The notes beneath the pieces were generated by a model. It was not told the DNA's origin, did no database searches, and saw nothing but the letters and a program-made list of their open reading frames with translations. DNA of 64,000 nt from Liopterus haemorrhoidalis (Eukaryota; Arthropoda; Insecta; Coleoptera; Dytiscidae), in assembly GCA_963971575.1 (NCBI GenBank), contig OZ020611.1:23481279-23545278 (forward strand). The letters run 5' to 3'. Both the position numbers and the translations under genes were made by a program. This document shows, piece by piece, positions 10,332 to 19,870 of this stretch; position 1 is the first letter of the stretch, and the number at the start of each line of letters is the position of its first letter.

Positions 10332-11623
10332 CCAGGTCTACAAGTATGAAATGCGGATTTTTTTTAAAATAAAACACATTGAACTCAAAAGAACAGTAAA
10401 AGTTTATTTATTCAAAGTATGCTCCATTAGAAGTTATACATTTTTCTCATCTTTCAGGAAATTTGTGAATACCTCACCAGTAGAACTCTTCCCCTTTCCC
10501 CGTTTCATTACCATTCATCTAGCCATTCTTTCACATTTTCATATGAACAAAAGTGCTGCTCGGCAAGTGCGTGACCCATCGATGCGAACAAGTGGTAATC
10601 TGAAGGGCCCTAGTCTGGTGAGTAAGCGGCATGGGGTAGCACTTCCCACTTGAGTGTCTCCAATGTGTCGTAAACTGTTTTTGCCTTATGTGTTGGAGCG
10701 TTATCGCGAAGAAAGATTACCTTGTGCTGTTTTCTTTCGTATTCTTATCGTTTTATGAGCAGCGAATGATTCAAATCGATCAGTTGTTGTTGGTAGCGTT
10801 GGGTATTAACTGTTTCACCAGGTTTTAACAATTCATAATAGACCACACCCTTTTGGTGCCACCAAGTACAGAGCATTGTCTTTTTGCCAAAGCGATTCGG
10901 TCTTGCAGTTGATGTGGATGGTGAGCCTGGGTTCACCCATGATTTTTTGCGTTTGGGATTTTCAAAATAAATCTATTTTTCATCGCCAGTAATGATACGA
11001 TGCAAAAAAGACTTTCTTTTGTATCGTGCAAGAAAAATTTCACAAGTGTTTTTGCGTTTTTCCATCTGCCTCTCATTCAATGCATGTGGAACCCATCTGC
11101 CAACTTTCTGGATCTTACCTATCTCTCGTAGGCGATTGGAAACAGGCGATTGTTGACTAACGCCTAACTGCTCTGCTTGTTGTTTTTGTGATTGACTATC
11201 GTCTTCCTGTAGCAATGTTTCCAATTTTGTATCTTCATATTTTTTTGGAGGTTTTCCATGTTTTTTGTCTGTAAGATCAAAGTCACCACTTTTGAAACGC
11301 CGAAACCATCGTTCACACGTATCTTGCGATGGAGCATATTCACCATAAGCTTCTCGAAGCAGTCGGTATGATTCAGCAGCAGTTTTTTTCAAATGAAAAC
11401 AAAACAGTAGTACTGTCCGCGAATGCTCTTTATTTGGCACAATATTTGACATTTTTAACACAGTAAAACAAAACTATATGATCACTTTTCAAATTATAAC
11501 CTATACGCATTTGACACTTAATGATAACTTAACAAAATGCCATATGTGTTGAAACTTTGAACAATACACTATGTTCGCGCGGCAAGTTTGAAAAAAATCC
11601 GCATTTCATACTTGTAGACCTGG
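10332..11623 (-). mobile_element. Mos1-like mariner (mauritiana type), copy A, full length
   Basis: The terminal inverted repeats are ccaggtctacaagtatgaaa at 10332 and its complement ending at 11623, with TA on both sides (10330-10331 and 11624-11625). The 1292-bp length is close to the known Mos1 element (about 1.29 kb), and the ends resemble those of Mos1. A second copy with the same ends is at 26165-27442, in the opposite orientation. Confidence 0.95.
10408..11452 (-). pseudogene. Mos1-like transposase pseudogene, copy A
   Basis: The reading frame starts at 11450-11452 with MSNIVPNKEHSRTVLLFCFH and keeps the helix-turn-helix region and the linker KVGRWVPHALNERQMEKRKN, close to Mos1 of Drosophila mauritiana. 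It is stopped at TGDEK, where the usual Trp codon is TAG, and again after LLIKR, where the codon for the expected Pro is TAA. At least one further frame change is implied because the span is not a multiple of three. The C-terminal blocks (HAAYSPD, ASMGHALAEQHF) remain recognisable down to 10408. It cannot make an active transposase. Confidence 0.92.
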
Positions 11624-12073
11624 TATGTTATGGAGTATTATTATGGGGTACAAGCTCACATTGGGCAACCATATTCAAGATTTTAAAAAAGCAATGCAAA
11701 TCATGACACATTCCAGTTACAGGGAACACTGTAAACCAATTTTTACAAACTTGAAAATATTACCTTTTTCGTCTATATATATTTATGGATACTTATTATA
11801 CGTCAAACAAAAAAAATCCTAATCGATTTACCAAACATGAAAATACACACAATACGTCACAATACTAGAAACAAAGCCAAATTAGTTACACAACTTGTTC
11901 GTCTCAATAAAACTAAGCAAAGTCGAGACTATTGGGGCCCTCTTCTGTATAAACATCTGCCACAGCATATTATACAACTTCCATTCACAAAATTCAAACT
12001 CTCCGTGAAAAATGTTACTACAGCATTGAAGACCAACAGATTCAATGTAATTATTATCGTACATATATAATTA
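11624..12073 (+). pseudogene. Non-LTR retrotransposon ORF2 C-terminal fragment
   Basis: Two overlapping frames give KKAMQIMTHSSYREHCKPIF ... LKILPFSSIYIYGYLLYVK, then, after a frameshift near 11830, MKIHTIRHNTRNKAKLVTQL ... RDYWGPLLYKHLPQHIIQLP. This is the region that follows the RT domain in many Jockey/CR1-group insect LINEs (pattern A.RI..…YREHC.PLF ... LPQ.I..LPFTKFK). The upstream RT is missing because the mariner borders it directly. A related LINE tail is at 60604-60830 on the minus strand. Confidence 0.75.
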
Positions 12074-12079
12074 GATAGT

Positions 12080-12152
12080 GTGTGTTTGTAATCTGGGTAA
12101 CACTGTGACGTCATTTTTCCTAAGGTTCTCGTGATTGGTTAACTGGGGACAC
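12080..12152. repeat. Left copy of the direct repeat that brackets the satellite
   Basis: The sequence containing tgacgtca, cctaaggttctcgtgattg and aactggggacac recurs at 13048-13122, on the other side of the 121-bp array. Confidence 0.75.
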
Positions 12153-12175
12153 TTGAGGTCTCTGAATTGACAGGT

Positions 12176-13055
12176 ATTTTGCAGATTTATTCTCTAAGAA
12201 TCTACAAATATAATTACATATAGAAATGTGTAGGATTTCGTAGGCATAAACAAGAAACTCTAGATAATCCTATATGATTGGACCGAAATGAACAATATTT
12301 TGCAGATTTATTCTGAAACTGCGAATAAAATAACATATAGAAATGTCTAGGGTTTCGTAGGCATAAACAAGAAACTCTAGATACTCCTATATCCTATGAT
12401 CGATAGGAAAAATATTTTGCAGATTTATTTAATAAAAATCTGCGGATAAAATAACCTATAGAAATGTCTAGGGTTTCATAGACATAAACAAGAAACACTA
12501 GACACTCCTATATCCTTTGACTGATATCAACAAAATTTTGCAAATTTATTCTCTAAGAATCTACAAATATAATTACATATAGAAATGTTCAGGGTTTCGT
12601 AGGCATAAACAAGAAACTCTAGACGCTCCTATATCTTATGATCGATATGAAAAATATTTTGCAGATTTATTTTCTAAGAATCTGTGGATAAAATAACGTA
12701 TAACAATGTCTAGGATTTCGTAGGTATAAATAAGAAATTCTAGACACTCCTATATTCTATGATCGATATGAAAAATATTTTGCAGATTTATTTTCTAAGA
12801 ATCTGCGGAAAAAATAATATATAAAAATATCTAGGATTTCGTAGGCATAAACAAGAAACTCTAGACACTCCTATATTCTTTGACTGATATCAACAATATT
12901 TTGCAGATTTATTTTCTAAGAATCTACAAATATAATTATTTGCAGATATGTCCAGGGTTCCGTAGGCATAAACAAGAAACTCTAGACACTGCTACATCTA
13001 TATTTTGCAGATTTTTTTCTAGGAATCTGACATACATAATTAACAAATGTCTGTA
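12176..13055. repeat. 121-bp hairpin satellite, about 7.3 copies
   Basis: The landmark attttgcagattta recurs at 12176, 12296, 12414, 12535, 12656, 12777, 12898 and 13002 (spacing 118-121, the last 104). Each unit contains tctagggtttc ... gaaactctaga, able to fold into an 11-bp stem with the loop gtaggcataaacaa. A diverged array with the same hairpin lies at 46322-46680. Confidence 0.92.
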
Positions 13056-13215
13056 TGTAGTGTCGGTAACATAATGACGTCAAATTTTCCTAAGGTTCTC
13101 GTGATTGACTAACTGGGGACACCTTGTCTCTTAATTGGCTGACAGGTGACACCCTCTCCCGTGATTGGCTAACGGGTGATATCCTGTCCCGTGATTTGCT
13201 GACTGGCGATGAAAT
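13048..13215. repeat. Right bracket repeat and 30-bp tandem repeat (4 units)
   Basis: After the right copy of the bracket repeat, the 30-base unit cgtgattggctaacgggtga (followed by ten more bases) is repeated four times with variation from about 13100 to 13215. As the unit is a multiple of three it gives a repeated SRDWLTGDIL-like translation. I regard that as a by-product of the repeat. Confidence 0.75.
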
Positions 13216-13424
13216 TAAGATACGTGATATGTTAAAAAATAAAAACAAATACACATACAAACAATTGAAATTTTTATGTTATAAATCCGTGATTGTTGAC
13301 GGGTAATAATCTAGTTGTAATTATAATTATATACTAATACTCATTAAGTTTTGTATATTTGTATGGTATAGTATAAGTATATATTATAAGATTATAGTTT
13401 GTTTTAGATTAAATGTACGTATGT

Positions 13425-14173
13425 CAGTGGTGCAGCCAGGATTTTGTCTTGGGGAGGGCCGAATCAAATTTCGAGGACACGCGGGTCGCATACGGCCCTC
13501 AACTTCATTTTTTGTGGCCCCTGAAGCGGCAATTAAAAGCTCTTGAGCTTATTTAGGGGAAAAATATATTTAAAAATGTAAAATATACTCTCTTCCCTTT
13601 TCTGTTTATAAAAAAATGTCAAGAAACCCTTCGGGATATTTAAAGTTCTGTCACTGCTTATCATTTTGTATGTAAAATAGACTGCAACCCAAATCAGTTT
13701 GACACCCCTGCTGTTGTATATTGATGTTTATATCAAATAATAATTCCAATATTTGTTGATAAAAAAATGTAATTTTTAATCCATGTATCAAAAACTTTCA
13801 CTTGATTTTTTCTTCGATAAATACATTTTTATTTATATTTTTCGTGGGATATATTTTTGAAGTCTCAATATTTCTTTTCCTTATGTTCAGTTCTCTAAAT
13901 CAGCCGCTTGGCCACAATTTGTACCGAAAGAACAGACTCATGTGGTGGAAGATTTTTTGAATATATCTACAAAATCCTAAAAATAACATGTAAATGTGCA
14001 TTTTCTGTTAATTTCGACACTAATCATAATAAAATATAGCTTATTATTACTGTAAAATACATAAGTTATTTTGCTGTACGATTATGATAAATTTGTTAAA
14101 TTTTCATTTCATTGGACCTTCAGAGGGGGCTTGTGCTCCCCCCCCCCCCCCCCCCGGTCTGAATACGCCATTG
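13425..14173. mobile_element. Possible hAT-type element with poly-C tract
   Basis: It begins cagtggtgcagccagg and ends tctgaatacgccattg, weakly inverted ends of hAT style, but I could not find matching 8-base target copies. The interior holds an old HINE-1-like piece (13905-13945, agccgcttggccacaatttg) and a run of about 20 C residues at 14138-14157. Confidence 0.4.
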
Positions 14174-15013
14174 TTGTTCAGTACAACTTATATCAGTCCT
14201 TTTTGTGTGTAAAATATCATAATTTCAAAAATACCTAAGAAGATATTGATATTCACATTTATCTACAAAATAAAACCAAATACCGATTTTAAGAGCGCGA
14301 TTGTCTCCAAAACTACTCTCTTTACTATATTTCTACTATTTCTACTCTATTTCACGTTTGAGGTGTCATTTTAAAATTACATTCTGAAGGTTATACTGAA
14401 GTCAGATTTCCACTTTATGTTATCTGAATCGAGTAATTAGTTGTTTAAAACAGTTTTATCATTTGACTGGGCGAATGTTTTAGTCGATGTGTCAGGGAGA
14501 AAAAGGATCAACGCTACCCTTCATATAATTCGCTGGAGCATATTTTGGAAGTGATGTATTTTCACTTGAACAATAATTATGTCACTTTATCCAGAGTAGG
14601 CAAACTCAAAAAAAAAATGCCAATATTGTTAACAATGAAGTAATCTAAAAATTAACTACTGTTGTGGTTAACAAATTTTATCTTCAACTCTCCGAGCAAC
14701 GCCGTGTAATCTACAGGTCCTGGGAGGGGCCCACGATCGACGCCCCCCCCCTTGGCTGCGCCACTGATAATTATATTTTTACTGGTCCAAAAGACAAACC
14801 AGAAATTTTACCGGACCGCGTTAAAAAAAAAATGTTTTTTTACCGATCTGTGATAAGATTTGGGTTGAGAATCACTAGTCTAGATAAGCCTATTCATAAC
14901 CTAGATTTGACGGCAATTATAACAATTTGGGAATCACATAGTATATATTTTGTTTATAGACATTTATATTATGAAATAATAAATATATCTTTTGTAAATT
15001 TGTTTTTTATGTA
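14174..15013. other. Spacer with one hAT-like end
   Basis: No gene seen. A C-rich stretch ending ggctgcgccactg at 14752-14768 matches the end of the hAT MITE group. The open frame that spans it has no recognisable features. Confidence 0.4.
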
Positions 15014-15620
15014 CGAGGGGTGGTTAAAAATAATCGGCCTAGGCAAGCGATGGCACTACCAGTATCAAATCAATGTTGTTTTTCGTAAATCCTTACCTTC
15101 AAATGACTACTGTAAAATTTTTAAACAGCTGCGTTATTTAGTTTGTGTTTTACTTTACAGTCATTGAAAAAAAACAATTTTTGGATTTTTACAAAAATTA
15201 ATAAAATCAAATATCGTGCAGTGATTAGATACTTGTTTTTGAAAAAGAAAACGAACGACGAGATCAACACCGAACTGAATGATGTTTATGGGGACTCTGC
15301 ACCTTCGATATCAACAGTTAAATATTGGACAGCTGAATTTAAACGCGGTCGATTGATGATGAGCGTACAGACCACCCAACAGAGGTCAGGACGCAGAAAT
15401 TATCGATAAAATCCACGGAATGATAATCGACGATCGACGAGTGACTAAGCACGGGATAGCTTAGGCTGCGGGTATAACAACCGAACAGGTGCTCAACATT
15501 TTGTATTTTAACGAATCGAGTAGTCCGTCATAAACTTTCACAAACACCCGTTGGGAGAATTTCATAGAAAAGGGGTTGCCATCGTGTTTTGGGGTTTTTA
15601 CAAGGCTATATTATAAACTT
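15014..15620 (+). pseudogene. 5' fragment of a third mariner type
   Basis: It begins with tacgaggggtggttaaaaat, a mariner-style end next to TA. At 15196-15355 the frame reads IKYRAVIRYLFLKKKTNDEI ... PSISTVKYWTAEFKRGR, the N-terminal helix-turn-helix region. After a frameshift, EIIDKIHGMIIDDRRVTKHGI and TTEQVLNIL follow (15390-15510). The catalytic domain is missing and similarity is lost by about 15620. Confidence 0.75.
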
Positions 15621-15624
15621 CAGA

Positions 15625-16260
15625 TAATAAGATAAATATCTTTAGAAATATATTTTTTAAATGGTCCTTTGTTCAAGGAGACATTTGTTTACAGTTAGTA
15701 TCTAATAACTTTGACAGTTCCTTGAACAACCTTTTTACAACTTTTCCACCAAATGCCCTGAAATGCCTTACAAAAACACACGACTCTCTGAAGATGAGAT
15801 CAGATAGTATTCGGTGCTGTTAGTAATAACATTAGAAGTAGTTGCATTCGTTGAGGCACTGTGTTGATATTTCTGGTGGTCAACTCGATTCCGTTTGTTT
15901 AACATTTTATTCTTTTTATTTTAAATTCATTTTAACTATTTGTAAATATTACCATTATAATAAATTAAATTCATTAATTTTAACAGTCTTAACGTGTGTA
16001 AACCTTCTACTTTAAACTTAAGTGAACAGCTTAAGTCCAGACTTAAGTACAAGATGCCTGTTCAGTCGGTTGGTAAGTACAACAATACATATCATTTAAT
16101 TCACATATCGTAATGATGAACCCTGGGTAACACTCACTACTACCCGAACTCCTTTAGTCAGAAATCTCACTTCAGTTTGAGATTAGACGTAATATTATAC
16201 CACAGGCTCGCTATTTAGTGGACAATAAATGGTACGTTATAAAGTAACGTTTGCGGTTCG
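15625..16260 (+). repeat. Dispersed repeat R4, copy 1
   Basis: It is similar throughout, in inverted orientation, to 21575-22200. Shared blocks include tttagaaatatatttt, gaggcactgtgt, cttaagtccagacttaagt and cagtttgagat. It has no coding content and the family is unknown. Confidence 0.7.
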
Positions 16261-16429
16261 CTACAGTATGAATATTTGGGAATGAGTAAGCTATGTGCCA
16301 GATGGGTGCAGCATTTGCTGTCAGTCGACAACAAACGCTGTCGTCTGACCATTTCGAAAGTATGCTTAACATCAATATTTTTTATCAAATATAACTTGAT
16401 TAGATGAGTTACGTCCGTAAGTCAGTAAT

Positions 16430-16705
16430 TATAGTTGAAGGTAATGGGATTCGGACCAGTCATAAAATAAAAACAAATTTATTAACTTCGCTAACGTTTC
16501 GATTTTAATTTAAATCTTCATCAGAGCTTAGTTAATAGTCACGACATAAAATAACAATTTTAAAATTAATAAAGAACACATCATATTGTCCGGTTATTGA
16601 ACTCAGAGATGATTGATATTGATCTCTGAGTTCAAAAACGTTAGCGAAGTTAATAAATTTGTTTTTATTTTCTGACTGGTCCGAATCCCATAACCTTCAA
16701 CTATA
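16430..16705. mobile_element. Foldback MITE with about 70-bp arms and a hammerhead-like core
   Basis: The arms are tatagttgaaggtaatggga...cttcgctaacgttt (16430-16498) and its complement (16636-16705), with TA at both edges. The centre holds a second hairpin (gaactcagagat ... atctctgagttc, 16599-16633). The left arm's inner side carries the hammerhead-like core annotated separately. Arms with ttcatcagagct next to a catalytic-core-like sequence are a known feature of Penelope-like retroelement termini. Confidence 0.7.
16496..16524 (-). ncRNA. Hammerhead ribozyme-like core
   Basis: On the minus strand: CUGAUGA, one A, a 5-bp stem II (GAUUU paired with AAAUC, loop AAAUUA), then GAAAC. All the invariant core bases on this side of a hammerhead are present, and the stem II base pair next to the core is G-C as usual. 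The third part, a UH cleavage site with stems I and III, could not be placed with certainty. Hammerheads of this form occur in Penelope-like elements (Cervera and de la Peña). Confidence 0.5.
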
Positions 16706-16787
16706 ATCAAACATAACAATAAGATTTACCGGTTCAAGTTATTTATATACTACTATTATTTTGAAGATTTATAGAAAAAAATAATGT

Positions 16788-16970
16788 TTAAGCATGCATT
16801 AATGCAATAAGGTTTATTTTTGCGCAAAATATTTTTAAAACAACAGTGGCGACACAAAAGTTAGTTTTTCCATACAATACCTGCATAAGCATATGGTTAT
16901 CTGTCATTCTAATTACATGTCCTGTCCATTTAACATGTTTCTGGATTAGGGTAGCCTTATTGCTCAACAT
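16788..16970 (-). pseudogene. Short LINE ORF2 tail fragment
   Basis: The minus strand encodes IQKHVKWTGHVIRMTDNHML ... VLYGK. The pattern WxGHVxRMxDxR...VLYG is the conserved tail after the RT domain in RTE and related LINEs. Nothing else of the element is present. Confidence 0.6.
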
Positions 16971-17959
16971 GCCTTTTTTAGAATGTATCTTTTTTTTAGA
17001 AGGTAATCAAGCACGTATCCTGCCATTTTATCTTGAGGATAGATCGTCAACAACTCTGATAAAACCTTTCTTAGGTCTCGATCATCTAAAATTTCACTCA
17101 TATTATTAAAATTTTAGTGTGTCAATTAAGTCTCTAAAAATCATTCCAAAAGAGATGTATCCGATAAAACCTATTATAGTGTCAAATAGATTCTTCGGAA
17201 GCATTATGTGTAAGAGTGTACTCTAGGTGTTGATTTCATTAAGTGCACAAACAAAACTAATACTGTAGTCTAGTATAAATTACTGAGTACACAACATTAA
17301 CTATATTTGCTTTCATACTCGCCTGAACTTAATACAGTAACGTACAGTCCGGAGCGTGGACTGGAGTCCGTTCCGGATCAGGACGAGGCCGACTGCACAA
17401 ATACTCGGCCACAAAGCGAACGACATCGGGAATGTATGCCGTGAACAGTTCACAGTGCAATGCTATCAGATCAATTCATATTCAATATTAGATCAACAGC
17501 GTTCACTGTCAATTAAAATGTTATCATTTTATATTAATATTGCATAGATATCTTCACGTACAGGTATTTGATTTGAAAACCTTGGATAAAGAACGTGATG
17601 ATTAAAAACTTAATACAAAATAAGGTTTGTTGGTTTTTAAAACCGATTCTTTTAGACAAATTTGTACGCATCTGTTCACAGCGGATCAAAAACGGAATTG
17701 CGTGGCCATTACTAAGCATGTAAAAGCGCATTCCAAGTAAGTTTTGCGCCATTTCATAACCGTTTATGAAAAAATCACAACATATCAAAAATGAAAGAAC
17801 AGTTAAAACAGTGGATTTCTCTTAGCGAACGTGCTCCGAAGGGAAAAGATACCATCGAACGGAAAGGTCGTGGTTATGATTTTCTGGGATTGACAAGGCA
17901 TAATTTTCATCGGCTATCTGGGAAAGGGAATAACGATAACGATGACTTCTGGCAAACAA
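16971..17959. other. Spacer, no gene recognised
   Basis: A GC-richer patch lies at 17350-17420. The stretch 17791-17960 is open on the plus strand (MKEQLKQWISLSERAPKGKD...) with base use unlike its surroundings, but I recognise no family. It runs straight into the mariner remnant. Confidence 0.35.
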
Positions 17960-18005
17960 ATTGTTGTATACCATTCAGCATTAACTGTTCTCCGATGCTC
18001 TAAAG

Positions 18006-18664
18006 CAGCGATTCCCAACCTTTTTTGGCTCGCGTACCACTTGGTAGTACATCACGCTATATTGTAACAACTTCGTAAAAATGATTGTATTTCGTATATT
18101 TATTTACTTAGTAGATATAATAGTAGATAGAAACAAAATATGACAAAATAGTAGAAACTACTATTTTGTCATATTTCGTTTACTAATAAGTGGTTTTAAT
18201 AAAAACAGAATTATAAAAAACCAATTAATATATTTTCTAGATATTTATTATTAAAATCATTATTATTATAATGAAATAATTTTATAAAATAAATCTAATG
18301 AGATTCTTGTGCTTGTTTCGAAGAATATAATTTTTTGAAATTTGGTTCAAAAGATGTGAGGTATATCCTTAAGTCTACAGCTGCGTTCAATCTGTTTCGA
18401 TACTTATTTTTAAAAAAATATATGAAGAAAAAGCTCTTTCTAATTCCGTACTAGTAAACAGTAATAATAATTTAAGAGCTTTCTTAGAAAGTTGTTCATA
18501 TTCTTTATCAATGTTTAACCAGAAATTAATTCGTTTGTGTAATTTGAATTCTACTTCTGTCACATGATAATTGTATTCCGCCATTATTGATAATTTTTCG
18601 TGTACCACCAACCAGCAACTCGCGTACCACCAGTGGTACGCCTACCACAGGGTGGGAAACGCTG
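18006..18664. mobile_element. hAT element remnant, 659 bp, TSD ctctaaag
   Basis: It starts cagcgattcccaacc and ends gggtgggaaacgctg, with ctctaaag at 17998-18005 and 18665-18672. It carries a transposase C-terminal piece on the minus strand. This is the same 8-base site of the same mariner that holds an unrelated hAT MITE at 7904-8205. Confidence 0.9.
18387..18611 (-). pseudogene. hAT transposase C-terminal dimerisation fragment
   Basis: The minus-strand frame contains EVEFKLHKRINFWLNIDKEY and EQLSKKALKLLLLFTSTELE. This matches the pattern of the hAT C-terminal dimerisation region in ZBED5/SCAND3-like hAT proteins (FW..I..EYP.LS.KA...LLPF.STYLCE..FS). The conserved CE residues are altered (LERAFS) and the rest of the transposase is absent. 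Confidence 0.65.
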
Positions 18665-19195
18665 CTCTAAAGGAATGGTAGTGACATGTCCAATACCACC
18701 GAAGAAACAAGCGATCAATTTCTTGGAATTGCTTCGTGAACGAACAACTTTTGTGGATTTCGATTCATATTGTAAGACCCAAACAGTGGATTGTTGCTTA
18801 GTTTCCGGTTCATATGAATAAATCCAAGTTTCGTCACCTGTAATGATGTAGTATACGGATTTTGCAGGGCCTAGGTTGAATTTTTTTAGCATTCACTTAA
18901 ACAAATCAACACGAGCCTTTTTTAGCTTCGGTCAAATTATGCGGAATCCATCGGGAACAGATCTTTTTCACAGCTAAATGTTCAGGAAAAATCGAATGTA
19001 TTGCAATATGCGATATGCCAAAGGATGCTTCTATCTCACGGTAAGTCACATGCCGACCTTATTCAATCATTTTGCGCACAGCATCGATGTTTTCTTGAAT
19101 CACAACCGATTTTGGTCGACCTTCACGAGATTCATCACTGACCGACACACGACCACGACGAAATTCTGCAAACCAATAGTAGACTGACTTTAACT

Positions 19196-19639
19196 AGTCT
19201 TATAGCAGAATAAGATGAAGGAATTAGGTGACTGAATCAAAAGTTAACTATTACTGCCAAAGAATAAAGAACAAAACAATTCAATATTTCAAAAGTTGGC
19301 CAAACGTATAATTTGGGAGAAAAAATTGGTGCAAATCCATATAACGCTTCATTAGTCCTTAAAGTGCTTGAAATCTTTAAAACTCTAGTTCTTTCACCCT
19401 CCAAAAGATGGCAACGTCTCAATAAAATATCAACCGTCATATTTCACTCAGTATCAGAACTTGAAAAATATGATGTTATTATCAGTATTTTTGAAAAATT
19501 GTGATACTTTTTCACCAGTATACTGTAGTCTGGGTTTTAAAAATGTTACGCCATAACCTAAATTTCAACAATTCATAAATTTTTCCAGAATACCACGTAT
19601 CTTATTTTATGACAAATATAAGTTTTCGAGAAATATTTC
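19196..19639. other. Spacer, no gene seen
   Basis: AT-rich DNA. Short frames open on both strands at 19237-19500 show no features. Confidence 0.35.
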
Positions 19640-19870
19640 ATATATTTTAACATCAATATTTTCTATCAAATATAACAATAAGATTTACCGGTTCAAATAC
19701 CGCAATTTTTGTAACATACTGTATGTGAACACGCTTCGGTATTTTCAAGTTATTTATATATTATTTTGAAGATTTATTGTAAAAAATAAATTGCTGCAAT
19801 AAGGTTTATTTTTGCGCAAAATATTTTTAACTACAGTGGCGACACAAAAATTAGTTTTTCCTGTAATAGG
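19640..19870 (+). repeat. Dispersed repeat R3, copy 2
   Basis: An uninterrupted copy of the sequence that flanks the foldback element at 16430-16705. It shows what the R3 site looked like before that insertion. Confidence 0.7.

Larger units (their letters stand above)
16368..16870 (+). repeat. Dispersed repeat R3, copy 1, split by a foldback element
   Basis: The blocks acatcaatattttttatcaa, ataacaataagatttaccgg and caacagtggcgacacaaaag also occur in order at 19640-19870. Here they are separated by the foldback element at 16430-16705. Confidence 0.7.
17960..19195 (-). pseudogene. Second copy of the MSVKKQ-type mariner transposase, broken
   Basis: On the minus strand from 19195: the frame WFAEFRRGRVSVSDESREGR, then PKSVVIQENIDAVRKMIE, a stop, TYREIEASFGISH, and later TGDETWIYSYEPETKQQSTV with KVVRSRSNSKKLIACFFG (18670-18840). 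Here the Trp after the first catalytic Asp is intact. The frame then meets a hAT insertion and a short remnant (17965-18000) before similarity ends. The N-terminus and the second and third catalytic residues are missing. It is closely similar to the copy at 6568-9106. Confidence 0.85.

Noticed and set aside
12176..13055. Regularly spaced repeats considered as a CRISPR array
   Set aside because: The spacing comes from 121-bp tandem units that are similar over their whole length; there are no unique spacers, and the host is an insect.
13124..13306. Small protein with repeated SRDWLTGD motif
   Set aside because: It is the translation of a 30-bp tandem repeat, without start context or other support.
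17791..18003. Open frame MKEQLKQWISLSERAPKGKD, looks bacterial in composition
   Set aside because: No family recognised, and its last third is antisense mariner sequence; not enough to claim horizontal transfer or contamination.
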